DNA from: Lutibacter agarilyticus | Lineage (GTDB): Bacteria; Bacteroidota; Bacteroidia; Flavobacteriales; Flavobacteriaceae | DNA length: 64,000 nucleotides | NCBI RefSeq assembly: GCF_900188235.1 | Contig: NZ_FZNT01000004.1 | Location: 248,001-312,000, forward strand | Direction of reading: 5' to 3' | Part shown: one piece after another, positions 16,792 to 25,217 of the stretch | Numbering within the stretch: position 1 is the first letter of the stretch | Layout: the number at the start of each line of letters is the position of its first letter | Made by a program: the position numbers and the translations under genes | Notes under the pieces: model-generated | The model's input: the letters and a program-made list of their open reading frames with translations, nothing else | Told to the model about the DNA's origin: nothing | Database searches by the model: none

Positions 16792-19699
16792 TTGCATCTT
16801 GTATAAACTGCTGAATATCAGTTCTAATATTGTAACGAATCAGGTCCTTATTACTTGCTGTAGGAAATATTCTATTCGATAAAAACACATACACTATTTC
16901 AGATTCTGGATCTGCCCAAGTATAGGTCCCTGTAAATCCGCTATGCCCAAAACTTGAATCAGACACGCATCCACACGTTGCTTTTTCTATCTCTTTAATT
17001 TGTGGCTTATCAAAACCAACACCTTTTCTTACCTCATCTTCAGCATAATACCTATGATTAAATTTATCAATAGTCTTTGGTTGAAAATAACGTTTTCCTC
17101 CATAATACCCTTTTTGAAGGTACATTTGCATTATTTTGGCAATATCATTGGCATTTGAAAACAAACCAGCGTGGCCACCGATTCCTCCCTGCATTGCAGC
17201 ACCCATATCGTGAACATACCCATGAACTAATTGAAATCGATAATAATCATCATTTTCAGTTGGAATAATTTCACTCTTATTAAATTTTTTCAACGGCAAA
17301 TAACTTGTTCTATTTGCTCCTAAAGATTTATAAAAATGGGATTCTGTGAGTGTGGCTAAATCTTTCCTATAGTATTTTTCCATATAATCTTTAAAAATAT
17401 AATAGGACAAATCACTGTACTTATAACCTTCATGTTCTCTTTGTTCCTCTTTTGCTATAATGTTGATAATAGAATCTTTATAGTCGGTTCTTAAATATAA
17501 ATTTTCAGCTACTTTTAATGCATAATTTTTAGATCGAACTTGACTATAATATGCTTCAGAAGGTTTTTTTGTAATACTGTCAAGCGTTCTAAGATAAAAA
17601 GGAATCCACGCGTGCAAACGTCCATAATGAGAAAGGACTTCCTTCACTGTTAAAGTATCTTTATTTGAATTCTTGAATTTTGGTAGAAGTTCTCCCAAAG
17701 TGCTCTCAAGTGATAGTGTTTTATTTTCTTCCAATTCCATAATTAAAGGTAAAGAAGCCAATATTTTTGTCAAAGAAGCGACGTCGTAAATATCAGAATT
17801 TTGAACTCGTATTTTTTTTTCAGAAGTGTGGTACCCAAAACTTTTATTGTAAATCACTTTTCCTTTTCTGGCCACTAACACTTGTAAACCAGGCGCCATT
17901 TCATCTTTTAAAACTACGCTTGCAATAGAATCTATTTTTTTTAATTTAGAACTACTCATTCCTACATCTTCAGGAATAGAATACCCTAACCGATTTAATG
18001 AAGTTGACATTAATCCGTGCCCTTCAGAAAAAACATTTTTAATTGATAAAGGAAGTTTCCCTTTAATATCTAAAGCTCCAAAAAGCATTTGAGCAGAAAC
18101 CTCTTGGGCAACTTCACTATTTTGATAAGAAACAACTATACCTTCAATATTTTGAAACGTTTTTATCTGCAATAAACTATAAGGGCTTGCAAAAACATCT
18201 AAAATCACTTTATTTTCTCGGGCTATTTCTTGCAGCCAAACCAAATCTACATACCTAAATTTATAATCTTTCCAAGGATTTACATTTGACTTATGAAAAC
18301 CAACAATAATTAAATTATACGGTTTTAACTTCACCAATAATTCATCTAAGTTAGTTTCTGAAATAACATCAACTTGCGCATAATTATTAAGCATATTCAC
18401 AAATGAATCATTTTTTGAATCACCCAACTTCACATAAGCAATTTTCTTTTTATCTAAGTTTTGAATAGGAAAAATAACTTCCTCATTTTTCAGTAAAGTC
18501 ACAGAATTCTCTACTAATTTACGATGTAACAACTCATCTTCTGCTGTATTCAAATCTTCAATAAGGTGTTCTGTTTCAATAGGCTTATAATTATTTAAAC
18601 CTGCCCAATATTTTGTTTTTAAGATTTTTAGAACTGAATGATTTAATCGTTCTTCTGTTAATTCCCCAGAAGCTAATGCTTGCTTGAAACGTTCAACTGT
18701 TTCTGGAATATTTAAAGGGACATCTAACAAATCATTTCCTGCTAAAATAGCTGCCAAATTAATTTCTTGTGAGGAAGAAAAATTAGCCGACGCTTTCATA
18801 TTCATAGCATCAGTAATTACAAGTCCTTTAAATTGCATTTCATTTTGAAGCAAATCTGTAACAATAGATTTTGACAAAGAGGATGGTAGCTCTTTGTTTG
18901 GTTCTAAATTTGGCACACTTAAATGCGCCACCATAATACCTGCAACACCTTCATTAATTATTTTACGAAACGGGTACAATTCAACAGAATCTAACCTTTC
19001 TTTAGTAAATTCAATAAAAGGTAACGCTAAGTGAGAATCGGTATCTGTGTCTCCGTGCCCAGGAAAATGCTTGGCACTTGCCAATACATTTAAACTTTGT
19101 AAACCTTTGGTAAATGCAATAGATTTTTGGGCAACATTCTCTGGATTTTCACCAAAAGAACGATTTCCAATAATGGGATTATTCGGATTTATATTTACAT
19201 CAACAACTGGAGCGAAATTCATATGAATTCCCATGCTGTTACAATGCTTTGCAACCTGAACACCAAAAGCCGTAATTAATGCATTGTTGCTTACTGCGCC
19301 CAACGTCATATTCCAGGGATACCTGAATGTGCTTTTTAAACGCATATTTAATCCCCATTCACCATCAATACCAATTAGCAAAGGGTATTTTGATAATGAT
19401 TGGTATTTATTGGTAAGCTGTGCTTGTTTTAATGGTTGATCTTGGAAGAAAATAAGTGCGCCAATATGGTATTTCTCAATTAAATTGGTGATGAATTTTT
19501 CATGTTTTTCATCTTTATTTGAATAAGCAGCTACCATAAATAGTTGCCCTATTTTTTCCTCAACGGTCATAGAATCTATAATAGCATCAACCCATTGTTT
19601 TTGCGCTATAGAATCTGTTGTTTTTAAAGGGTCAATACCTTGAGCCTTTAAAAACAAACCATTCATTATAAGTACTATGAATAGAATTTTTTTAATCAT
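16778..19699 (-). CDS. GH3 beta-N-acetylhexosaminidase fused to a beta-lactamase-fold hydrolase
   Basis: A 973-residue exported two-enzyme protein. A signal peptide occupies residues 1-20. The GH3 domain (about 30-400) has NagZ-type KHFPGHGDT with DSH at 210-223 and the nucleophile Asp297 in VITDAMNM. A GH3 C-terminal-like domain spans about 400-590. The final domain (about 600-970) is a class C beta-lactamase/esterase fold with S642-L-T-K645 and a HSGFTGT motif. A cell-wall role (GlcNAc release from muropeptides plus a serine peptidase or amidase-like activity) is the reasonable reading. Such fusions are known in Bacteroidetes. Confidence 0.92.
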   Translation of the reverse strand: MIKKILFIVLIMNGLFLKAQGIDPLKTTDSIAQKQWVDAIIDSMTVEEKIGQLFMVAAYSNKDEKHEKFITNLIEKYHIGALIFFQDQPLKQAQLTNKYQSLSKYPLLIGIDGEWGLNMRLKSTFRYPWNMTLGAVSNNALITAFGVQVAKHCNSMGIHMNFAPVVDVNINPNNPIIGNRSFGENPENVAQKSIAFTKGLQSLNVLASAKHFPGHGDTDTDSHLALPFIEFTKERLDSVELYPFRKIINEGVAGIMVAHLSVPNLEPNKELPSSLSKSIVTDLLQNEMQFKGLVITDAMNMKASANFSSSQEINLAAILAGNDLLDVPLNIPETVERFKQALASGELTEERLNHSVLKILKTKYWAGLNNYKPIETEHLIEDLNTAEDELLHRKLVENSVTLLKNEEVIFPIQNLDKKKIAYVKLGDSKNDSFVNMLNNYAQVDVISETNLDELLVKLKPYNLIIVGFHKSNVNPWKDYKFRYVDLVWLQEIARENKVILDVFASPYSLLQIKTFQNIEGIVVSYQNSEVAQEVSAQMLFGALDIKGKLPLSIKNVFSEGHGLMSTSLNRLGYSIPEDVGMSSSKLKKIDSIASVVLKDEMAPGLQVLVARKGKVIYNKSFGYHTSEKKIRVQNSDIYDVASLTKILASLPLIMELEENKTLSLESTLGELLPKFKNSNKDTLTVKEVLSHYGRLHAWIPFYLRTLDSITKKPSEAYYSQVRSKNYALKVAENLYLRTDYKDSIINIIAKEEQREHEGYKYSDLSYYIFKDYMEKYYRKDLATLTESHFYKSLGANRTSYLPLKKFNKSEIIPTENDDYYRFQLVHGYVHDMGAAMQGGIGGHAGLFSNANDIAKIMQMYLQKGYYGGKRYFQPKTIDKFNHRYYAEDEVRKGVGFDKPQIKEIEKATCGCVSDSSFGHSGFTGTYTWADPESEIVYVFLSNRIFPTASNKDLIRYNIRTDIQQFIQDAIIEE

Positions 19700-19730
19700 T
19701 AAAACAAAACCCTTTTAATTATGTTACTTT

Positions 19731-20219
19731 TTAAGATACTAAAAAACGCTTGTGCCAACTTTCACTAGCAGGAACTTCCCAATTGGTTTTAAAATCACTT
19801 TTTGAAGTAATCATATTGTTAAAAACAATGGTGTTTGAAGTAATTTTTTGAAGCTTTGCGTATTTTTGAAAATCGGCCATTGAAACAATATTTATATTGC
19901 TATCATCTTTAAATGAAATATTCAATTTATTGGTTAAATCTACTGAAAATTCATTTTCAAGTGTTTTTATAAAGTTTACTGAAGCATCAATTGAACAACC
20001 TGAAATATTATTAAAAATTTCATCAACAGCAATTACAATAAATTGATTGTATTTAACTTGATATGAAGCTTTTAAATCCTCACCATGACGTTGCCATTTC
20101 TGAATAAAAGCTTCAATTTTTAAACTAATTTCTTCAACTTCATTTTCAGAAAACTCGCGGCTTGATTGGTAAACCCAAACTCTTGCAGCATCATCTAAAT
20201 CTTCAAAATTCAAATACAT
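19731..20219 (-). CDS. Conserved Bacteroidota protein of unknown function
   Basis: A 162-residue soluble protein, alpha/beta with no signal peptide or membrane helix, containing YQSSREFSENEVEEI and FIQKWQRHGEDLKASY near the N-terminus and ending in SESWHKRFLVS. Homologues are often labelled 'ABC transporter ATPase' in databases, but no Walker A, signature or Walker B motif is present. It lies 2 bp after the exonuclease gene on the same strand, so the two are likely co-transcribed. I cannot assign a function. Confidence 0.8.
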   Translation of the reverse strand: MYLNFEDLDDAARVWVYQSSREFSENEVEEISLKIEAFIQKWQRHGEDLKASYQVKYNQFIVIAVDEIFNNISGCSIDASVNFIKTLENEFSVDLTNKLNISFKDDSNINIVSMADFQKYAKLQKITSNTIVFNNMITSKSDFKTNWEVPASESWHKRFLVS

Positions 20220-20221
20220 AA

Positions 20222-21040
20222 TTATAATTTTTGATTGAATTTATTTTGTAAATCGTTCAATGTATTTTTCTCTTTACGAGGAAACATTCGTTCTTTAATT
20301 TCTTTTAAAACCTTTTTGGTATATAACGGAAAATCTGCATTTTGAATCCAAGAATAATAGCCTTTGTCTTTCTTCAAAATATCAGCTACTTTTTGACCTT
20401 TATATTTTCCAAACGTAAAAATTTCATCATCGTCATCATCAAACTGTATAAAACCGGCAAAATCTGAACGTTTTTTAAAGGTTGAATACTCACTTAAATA
20501 GTTAATATTATTTTCAATATCTTCGTATTTATCTAACTGAGCTTTTAAAATTTCATAAGTTGCCATTGTATCTGCCTCGGCCGAGTGTGCATTCTCTAAA
20601 CTTTTTTCACAATAAAATTTGTAACCAGCACTTAAAGTTCGTTCTTCTTTTTTATGAAAAATTACTTGCACATCAACAGCTACCCTACCTTTCATATCAA
20701 AATCTACATTGGCTCTTAACATTTCTTCTGCCAATAATGGAATATCGAATCTGTTTGAGTTAAAACCAGCTAAATCACAACCTTTAATCATTTCACTTAC
20801 TTTTAAAGCTAACTCATTAAAAGTTGGTTCTGTAACTACTTTTTCGTTTGTAATTCCGTGAATGTCTGACGCTTCTTTAGGTATTTCCATTTCTGGATTT
20901 ACCAACCAAGTTTTGCTTTCTTTGTTTCCGTTAGGTAATACTTTTAATATTGAAATTTCTACAATTCTATCTTTTGCAATGTTAATTCCTGTTGTTTCTA
21001 AATCAAAAAATATAATTGGTTTTTCTAACTTTAATTCCAT
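20222..21040 (-). CDS. DnaQ-like 3'-5' exonuclease (DEDDh)
   Basis: A 272-residue protein with a DEDDh exonuclease domain: exo I FFDLETTGI (Asp13, Glu15), exo II LAGFNSNRFDIPLL and exo III HSAEADTMATYEIL, with the histidine at the start. A C-terminal region (about residues 205-250, FTFGKYKGQKVADILKK) resembles the small accessory domain found in exodeoxyribonuclease X-like proteins. It probably degrades single-stranded DNA ends or acts in repair; being separate from a polymerase it need not be the replicative proofreader. Confidence 0.9.
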   Translation of the reverse strand: MELKLEKPIIFFDLETTGINIAKDRIVEISILKVLPNGNKESKTWLVNPEMEIPKEASDIHGITNEKVVTEPTFNELALKVSEMIKGCDLAGFNSNRFDIPLLAEEMLRANVDFDMKGRVAVDVQVIFHKKEERTLSAGYKFYCEKSLENAHSAEADTMATYEILKAQLDKYEDIENNINYLSEYSTFKKRSDFAGFIQFDDDDDEIFTFGKYKGQKVADILKKDKGYYSWIQNADFPLYTKKVLKEIKERMFPRKEKNTLNDLQNKFNQKL

Positions 21041-21147
21041 AGTTTTTTAAGTAATATTAAGTTGTAAATATACGATTTGTAATTTACGATTCACAAAATA
21101 ACTAAAGAGGTTTTCCTTACTTTTTAACAAATATTTAATGATGAAAT

Positions 21148-21996
21148 TTATTCGTTTTCTAGTTGTGTACGGTATTCATTTAAATGAACTTGATACTTTT
21201 CAGCAAGTTCTGGTTCTTTAAAATTATAAGACTTTAAATTCTCTAAAATAATTTCAGCAACTCTTAAACGTGCTGTTGGCTTATCATCTGCAGGAATTAC
21301 GAACCAAGGCGCCTGTTTTTTTGAGGTTTTATTTAACAACTCTTGATAGCAAAATTGGTAGTTGTCCCATAATTTTCGTTCTTTTAAATCTCCTGGTGAA
21401 AATTTCCAATTCTTTTGTTTTAAACGCAACCTTCTTAACAACCTGTTTTTTTGTTCTTCTTTAGAAAGGTGTAAGAAAAATTTTAAAACAATGGTGCCGC
21501 TATTTACAATGAAATTTTCAAAATTATTGATTGCTTCCATTCGGCTATTGTAAAAATCCTCGTTTAAATCTTCAATACTTTTAATTGATGGAATATTTTC
21601 ACTAAAAACATATTCGGGATGCACACGTGTAACTAACACATTTTCATAATGCGTTCTATTAAAAACACCTATTTTACCTTTTGCAGGTAAAGCTATATAA
21701 TGCCTCCACATAAAATCGTGTTTTAATTCATTTTCAGTAGGTACTTTAAAACTATGTACCTCAACACCTCGCGCATTTACTTCTTTAAAAACTTCACGAA
21801 TCAAGCTGTCTTTTCCTGAAGTATCCATTCCTTGCAAACAAATTAAAGCGGCATATTTACCTTCAGCATACATGGTATCTTGAAGTTTACTTAGCTTTTT
21901 ACGTACCTTTTTTAGTTTCTTTTCTGCATTTTCTTCAACTTCTTTTGTAGCTATATTTTTTAAATTAATTGTTTTTTTTACTTTGTATGTATTCAT
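21148..21996 (-). CDS. Polyphosphate kinase 2 family protein
   Basis: A 282-residue cytoplasmic phosphotransferase using polyphosphate to phosphorylate nucleotides. The Walker A-like GMDTSGKD is at 56-63, the lid region VFNRTHYENVLVTRVHPE follows, and a basic segment RLLRRLRLKQKNWKFSP is present. The start ATG at 21994-21996 gives the usual N-terminus with a basic lead. PPK2 classes differ in whether they accept NMPs, NDPs or both; the class cannot be settled here. It is monocistronic by spacing. Confidence 0.92.
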   Translation of the reverse strand: MNTYKVKKTINLKNIATKEVEENAEKKLKKVRKKLSKLQDTMYAEGKYAALICLQGMDTSGKDSLIREVFKEVNARGVEVHSFKVPTENELKHDFMWRHYIALPAKGKIGVFNRTHYENVLVTRVHPEYVFSENIPSIKSIEDLNEDFYNSRMEAINNFENFIVNSGTIVLKFFLHLSKEEQKNRLLRRLRLKQKNWKFSPGDLKERKLWDNYQFCYQELLNKTSKKQAPWFVIPADDKPTARLRVAEIILENLKSYNFKEPELAEKYQVHLNEYRTQLENE

Positions 21997-22103
21997 TTTT
22001 TTAGCTGTATTTATTTTTTACAAAATACTAAAAAATGGAACAAAACTTCAAGTTTTATATTATTTTATTAATGGCAAAAATCAATAGTTTTAACAAAAAA
22101 CAA

Positions 22104-22111
22104 TACATTTG
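22104..22111 (+). promoter_or_regulatory. Bacteroidota -7 box upstream of the alpha/beta hydrolase gene
   Basis: TACATTTG is an exact TAnnTTTG match ending 16 bases before the ATG at 22128. No clear -33 TTTG is visible at 19-21 bases upstream; the region there is A-rich. Given position and match, this is a likely promoter with a very short leader. Confidence 0.5.
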
Positions 22112-22127
22112 ACTAAAATATAAACGT

Positions 22128-23087
22128 ATGAATCATTCTTTAAAATTTATAATCCTATTTATCTGTATTGGAACCTTAAACGCCCAAGTTGATTCTGATA
22201 TTTTTGAAAAATATGAATCAAAATTTATTATTATTGATGGATATCAAATTAATATTGAAGTAAAAGGTTCAGGTGATCCAATCTTTTTTTTACCTGGCGG
22301 ACCAGGAAATTCTCACGATTATATGCAAGGTGCTTTTGGACATTATTATAACACAAATACCTTAGTCTTTTTTGATTTTTTAGGAAGAGGAAAATCTGAC
22401 AATGCAAAAAACAAGGAAGAATATTCTGTTGAAAACGATACCGATTTAATTGAAAAAATTAGAAAGCACTTAGGTTTTTCCAAAATTTCAGTAGTTGGTC
22501 ATTCCTACGGAACAGTACCTGCTCAAAATTATGCGATTAAATATCCTGAAAGCACCAATAAACTAGTGCTTATTTCTGGTTTCCATAGCGGATTGATGTG
22601 GCAAGCCAATTGTGATAGTTATAATGAATATGCAAAAAAACATTTTCCTGAAAAATGGGTAAAAGTAGATTCTTTAAGAACACTAGGTTATGTTTCAAGC
22701 GACCCAGAATTAATGAGAGTATATGGTGATTTTCCAACAAAATATATTTATTACCACAACACTAAAATAAGAGGAAATTCACCAAAAGAAAAATACCGAA
22801 ACTGGAATAATGATGTGTACGCTCAAATAATTGGTCGTGATGGCGATTTTGAAGTAAGCGGTGATATGATTGATATTGATTTTAGAAGAAAACTAAAAAA
22901 TGTAACCGCTCCAACTTTAATAACTGCTGGTAGATATGATGGCGTTTCAACTCCTGAATTTAATGTGCAGTACAAACTGTTTATGCCACAAGCCACTTTT
23001 GAAATGTTTGAACAAAGCGGTCACAATCCATATTTAGAAGAGCCTGAGAAGTTTTATAAATTATTCGAAAAATTTATGGGGATTTAA
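22128..23087 (+). CDS. Alpha/beta hydrolase, prolyl aminopeptidase-like (S33)
   Basis: A 319-residue exported protein with a signal peptide (1-20, cleavage after NAQ). The fold signature is complete: HGG-type oxyanion LPGGPGNSHDY (55-65), nucleophile elbow GHSYGT with Ser126, Asp271 in GRYDGVS and His299 in QSGHNPY. The GGPG loop is characteristic of proline iminopeptidase-like S33 enzymes. Substrate in the periplasm is unknown. The gene is alone on its strand and ends in a shared bidirectional terminator with the convergent regulator gene. Confidence 0.88.
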   Translation: MNHSLKFIILFICIGTLNAQVDSDIFEKYESKFIIIDGYQINIEVKGSGDPIFFLPGGPGNSHDYMQGAFGHYYNTNTLVFFDFLGRGKSDNAKNKEEYSVENDTDLIEKIRKHLGFSKISVVGHSYGTVPAQNYAIKYPESTNKLVLISGFHSGLMWQANCDSYNEYAKKHFPEKWVKVDSLRTLGYVSSDPELMRVYGDFPTKYIYYHNTKIRGNSPKEKYRNWNNDVYAQIIGRDGDFEVSGDMIDIDFRRKLKNVTAPTLITAGRYDGVSTPEFNVQYKLFMPQATFEMFEQSGHNPYLEEPEKFYKLFEKFMGI

Positions 23088-23127
23088 TAAATAAAAAGGA
23101 GGCTTAAATGCCTCCTTTTTATTTATT
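23086..23127. terminator. Bidirectional Rho-independent terminator between convergent genes
   Basis: A perfect inverted repeat of 18 bases per arm (23086-23103 and 23110-23127) with loop TTAAAT. The GC core is GGAGGC/GCCTCC and the outer arms are A-rich and T-rich, so both strands give a hairpin with a U-tract. The last two bases of the plus-strand stop (23085-23087) and two bases of the minus-strand stop (23126-23128) lie within the stem. Confidence 0.9.
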
Positions 23128-24289
23128 ATTTACTTGCAAATAACCGAACATCATTTTCAGAAACTTGCTTTTCTCCTAAAATAATCAACCGTTCAACAAC
23201 ATTTCTTAGTTCACGAATGTTACCTGTCCAATCGTAGGCTTGTAATAATGCTATTGCTTCGTTTGAAAATGTTTTTGTAGCTGTTCCTTGTTCAGAAGCA
23301 ATTTGCTTAGAAAAGAAATCTACCAAATGTGGAATATCCTCTCTTCTTTCATTTAAAGCAGGTACATGGATTAAAATAACCGCCAATCTATGGTATAAAT
23401 CTTCTCTAAAATTACCTTCAGAAATTTCCTTTTTTAGGTCTTTATTAGTGGCAGCAATTACTCTTACATTTACCTTAATATCTTTATCACTACCCACTCG
23501 TGAAATTTTATTTTCTTGTAAAGCACGCAAAACTTTGGCTTGAGCAGATAAACTCATATCTCCTATTTCATCCAAAAAAATTGTTCCTCCATTGGCTGCT
23601 TCAAACTTTCCTGCCCTGTCTTTATTTGCTCCGGTAAAAGAACCTTTAACGTGACCAAACAACTCGCTTTCAATTAATTCCGAAGGAATTGCTGCACAAT
23701 TCACTTCAACCATTGGCGCTTTTGTTCTGTCACTTTTTTCGTGTAACCAATGAGCTACCAGTTCTTTACCCGTACCATTTGGTCCAGTAATTAAAACTCT
23801 AGCATCCGTTGGCGCCACTTTTTCAATCATATTTTTAATATGAGTAATGGCTTCACTTTCTCCAATCATCTCATATTTTTTGCTCACTTTTTTCTTTAGC
23901 AAGGTATTTTCAACCACCAACTCTTTTCTATCTAAAGCATTTCGAACAGTATTTAATAAACGGTTTAAATCTGGTGGTTTTGAAATATAATCAAAGGCTC
24001 CTAAACGCATGGTGTTTACGGCAGTATCCAAATCTCCGTGACCTGATATCATCACTACTGGAATTTCAGGTTTTAGCTTTTTAATTTTTTCTAAAACTTC
24101 AACACCATCCATTTTTGGCATTTTAATATCACATAAAACTAAATCGAAATCTGCTTTTGCAATTTTTTCTAAGCCTTCTAAACCATCTTCGGCATTTTCA
24201 ACTTCATACGAATCATTTTCTTCAGCAATTATTTTTGTTAAAACTCGGCGAATAGCCGCTTCATCTTCTATTATTAATATTTTAGACAT
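23126..24289 (-). CDS. Response regulator with sigma-54 AAA+ domain, lacking DNA-binding HTH
   Basis: A 387-residue NtrC-type protein. The receiver domain has Asp54 in VLCDIKMPKMDG; the AAA+ domain has Walker A GPNGTGKE, the sigma-54 contact loop as GSFTGAN, FLDEIGDM (Walker B) and RELRNVVER. It ends at residue 387 just after NVVERLIILGEKQVSEN, where NtrC-type proteins would continue with a Fis-type HTH. A longer reading frame begins at 24331, but the ATG at 24287-24289 gives the usual MSKILIIEDE start. It would activate sigma-54 RNA polymerase without its own specific binding site. No histidine kinase is adjacent. Confidence 0.9.
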   Translation of the reverse strand: MSKILIIEDEAAIRRVLTKIIAEENDSYEVENAEDGLEGLEKIAKADFDLVLCDIKMPKMDGVEVLEKIKKLKPEIPVVMISGHGDLDTAVNTMRLGAFDYISKPPDLNRLLNTVRNALDRKELVVENTLLKKKVSKKYEMIGESEAITHIKNMIEKVAPTDARVLITGPNGTGKELVAHWLHEKSDRTKAPMVEVNCAAIPSELIESELFGHVKGSFTGANKDRAGKFEAANGGTIFLDEIGDMSLSAQAKVLRALQENKISRVGSDKDIKVNVRVIAATNKDLKKEISEGNFREDLYHRLAVILIHVPALNERREDIPHLVDFFSKQIASEQGTATKTFSNEAIALLQAYDWTGNIRELRNVVERLIILGEKQVSENDVRLFASK

Positions 24290-24379
24290 GTAGTGGTGTT
24301 TTTGGTTATTGACTTTTGAATTATATTTCACTGTATTTATTCAAAAAGCGTTCCAAGATTATTAATTTTAATTTATATG

Positions 24380-25213
24380 TTATTTTTCGCTATTGTTATA
24401 AAGGTGAATATCTCTTTGTGGAAAAGGTATTTGAACTTTCTGTTCTCTAAATTTTTTATCAATAGCAAAGCGTAAATCACTTTTAATTTTAAGGTGTGCA
24501 AAACTATTATTAATTGAAAAAACTAGCCTAAATATTAAGGCACTATCAGCAAAATCCATAAATAACACATCTGGTTTTGGATTTTTTAAAACTCTTGAAT
24601 GCTCAGTTGCCACTTGAATTAATAATTGCTTAACCTTTTCAACATCAGAACCGTAAGCTACTCCAACAGTTAAGACTTCTGTGGTTTCCACACTGTTTTG
24701 AGTCCAGTTAAATAAACTATGTGTTAAAAACACATGGTTAGGAATAATTAACACTCTATTATCAATAGTAACCGCCCGTGTTGTTCTTAAATTAATTTCG
24801 AATATTTTTCCTACTTTATCATCAATTTCAACAATATCATTTACGTGCAATGACTTATCCAACAAAATAAAAATACCTGAAATAATATCTTGAAATAATG
24901 TTTGAAGCCCTAAACCAAGTCCTACTAATAAAGCTGCTGAACCTGCTAAAAGTACACTTACTTGAATTCCTGAAGATTCTAAAGCTATAATAATTACCAG
25001 TACATAAATAAAATATTTTAAAAAAGTAAATACCGTTTTAAATTTACCTTTGTCACCTTCTTCTAACCGTTTATTAATAATTTTTCTGGAAAATTTTAAT
25101 ATATTATTTGTAATAAAAAAAGCCAAAGCAACTACTAACATTGCCTTTACAGAGATATGAACTTGATCTGTGAAATCAAAAGTGTAATTTAAAAATTCGT
25201 TAATTTTATTCAC
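24380..25213 (-). CDS. MscS-family mechanosensitive channel
   Basis: A 277-residue protein with three N-terminal hydrophobic segments, the third being the pore-lining helix (SVLLAGSAALLVGLGLGLQTLFQDIISGIFI, about residues 85-116) rich in Gly and Ala, followed by the soluble beta-domain (VGKIFEINLRTTRAVTIDNRVLIIPN) and a C-terminal mixed domain. Typical MscS/YggB size. It starts 4 bp after the ABC-2 permease stop, so it is co-transcribed with that exporter pair. Its role is release of solutes on hypo-osmotic shock or a related regulatory function. Confidence 0.93.
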   Translation of the reverse strand: MNKINEFLNYTFDFTDQVHISVKAMLVVALAFFITNNILKFSRKIINKRLEEGDKGKFKTVFTFLKYFIYVLVIIIALESSGIQVSVLLAGSAALLVGLGLGLQTLFQDIISGIFILLDKSLHVNDIVEIDDKVGKIFEINLRTTRAVTIDNRVLIIPNHVFLTHSLFNWTQNSVETTEVLTVGVAYGSDVEKVKQLLIQVATEHSRVLKNPKPDVLFMDFADSALIFRLVFSINNSFAHLKIKSDLRFAIDKKFREQKVQIPFPQRDIHLYNNSEK

Positions 25214-25217
25214 CTTT

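Noticed and set aside
19731..20219. ABC-transporter ATPase label for the 162-residue protein
   Set aside because: No Walker A, signature or Walker B motif; likely a propagated database misnomer.
24290..24331. Longer start for the sigma-54 regulator
   Set aside because: Adds 14 residues before the receiver domain's usual MSKILIIEDE start.
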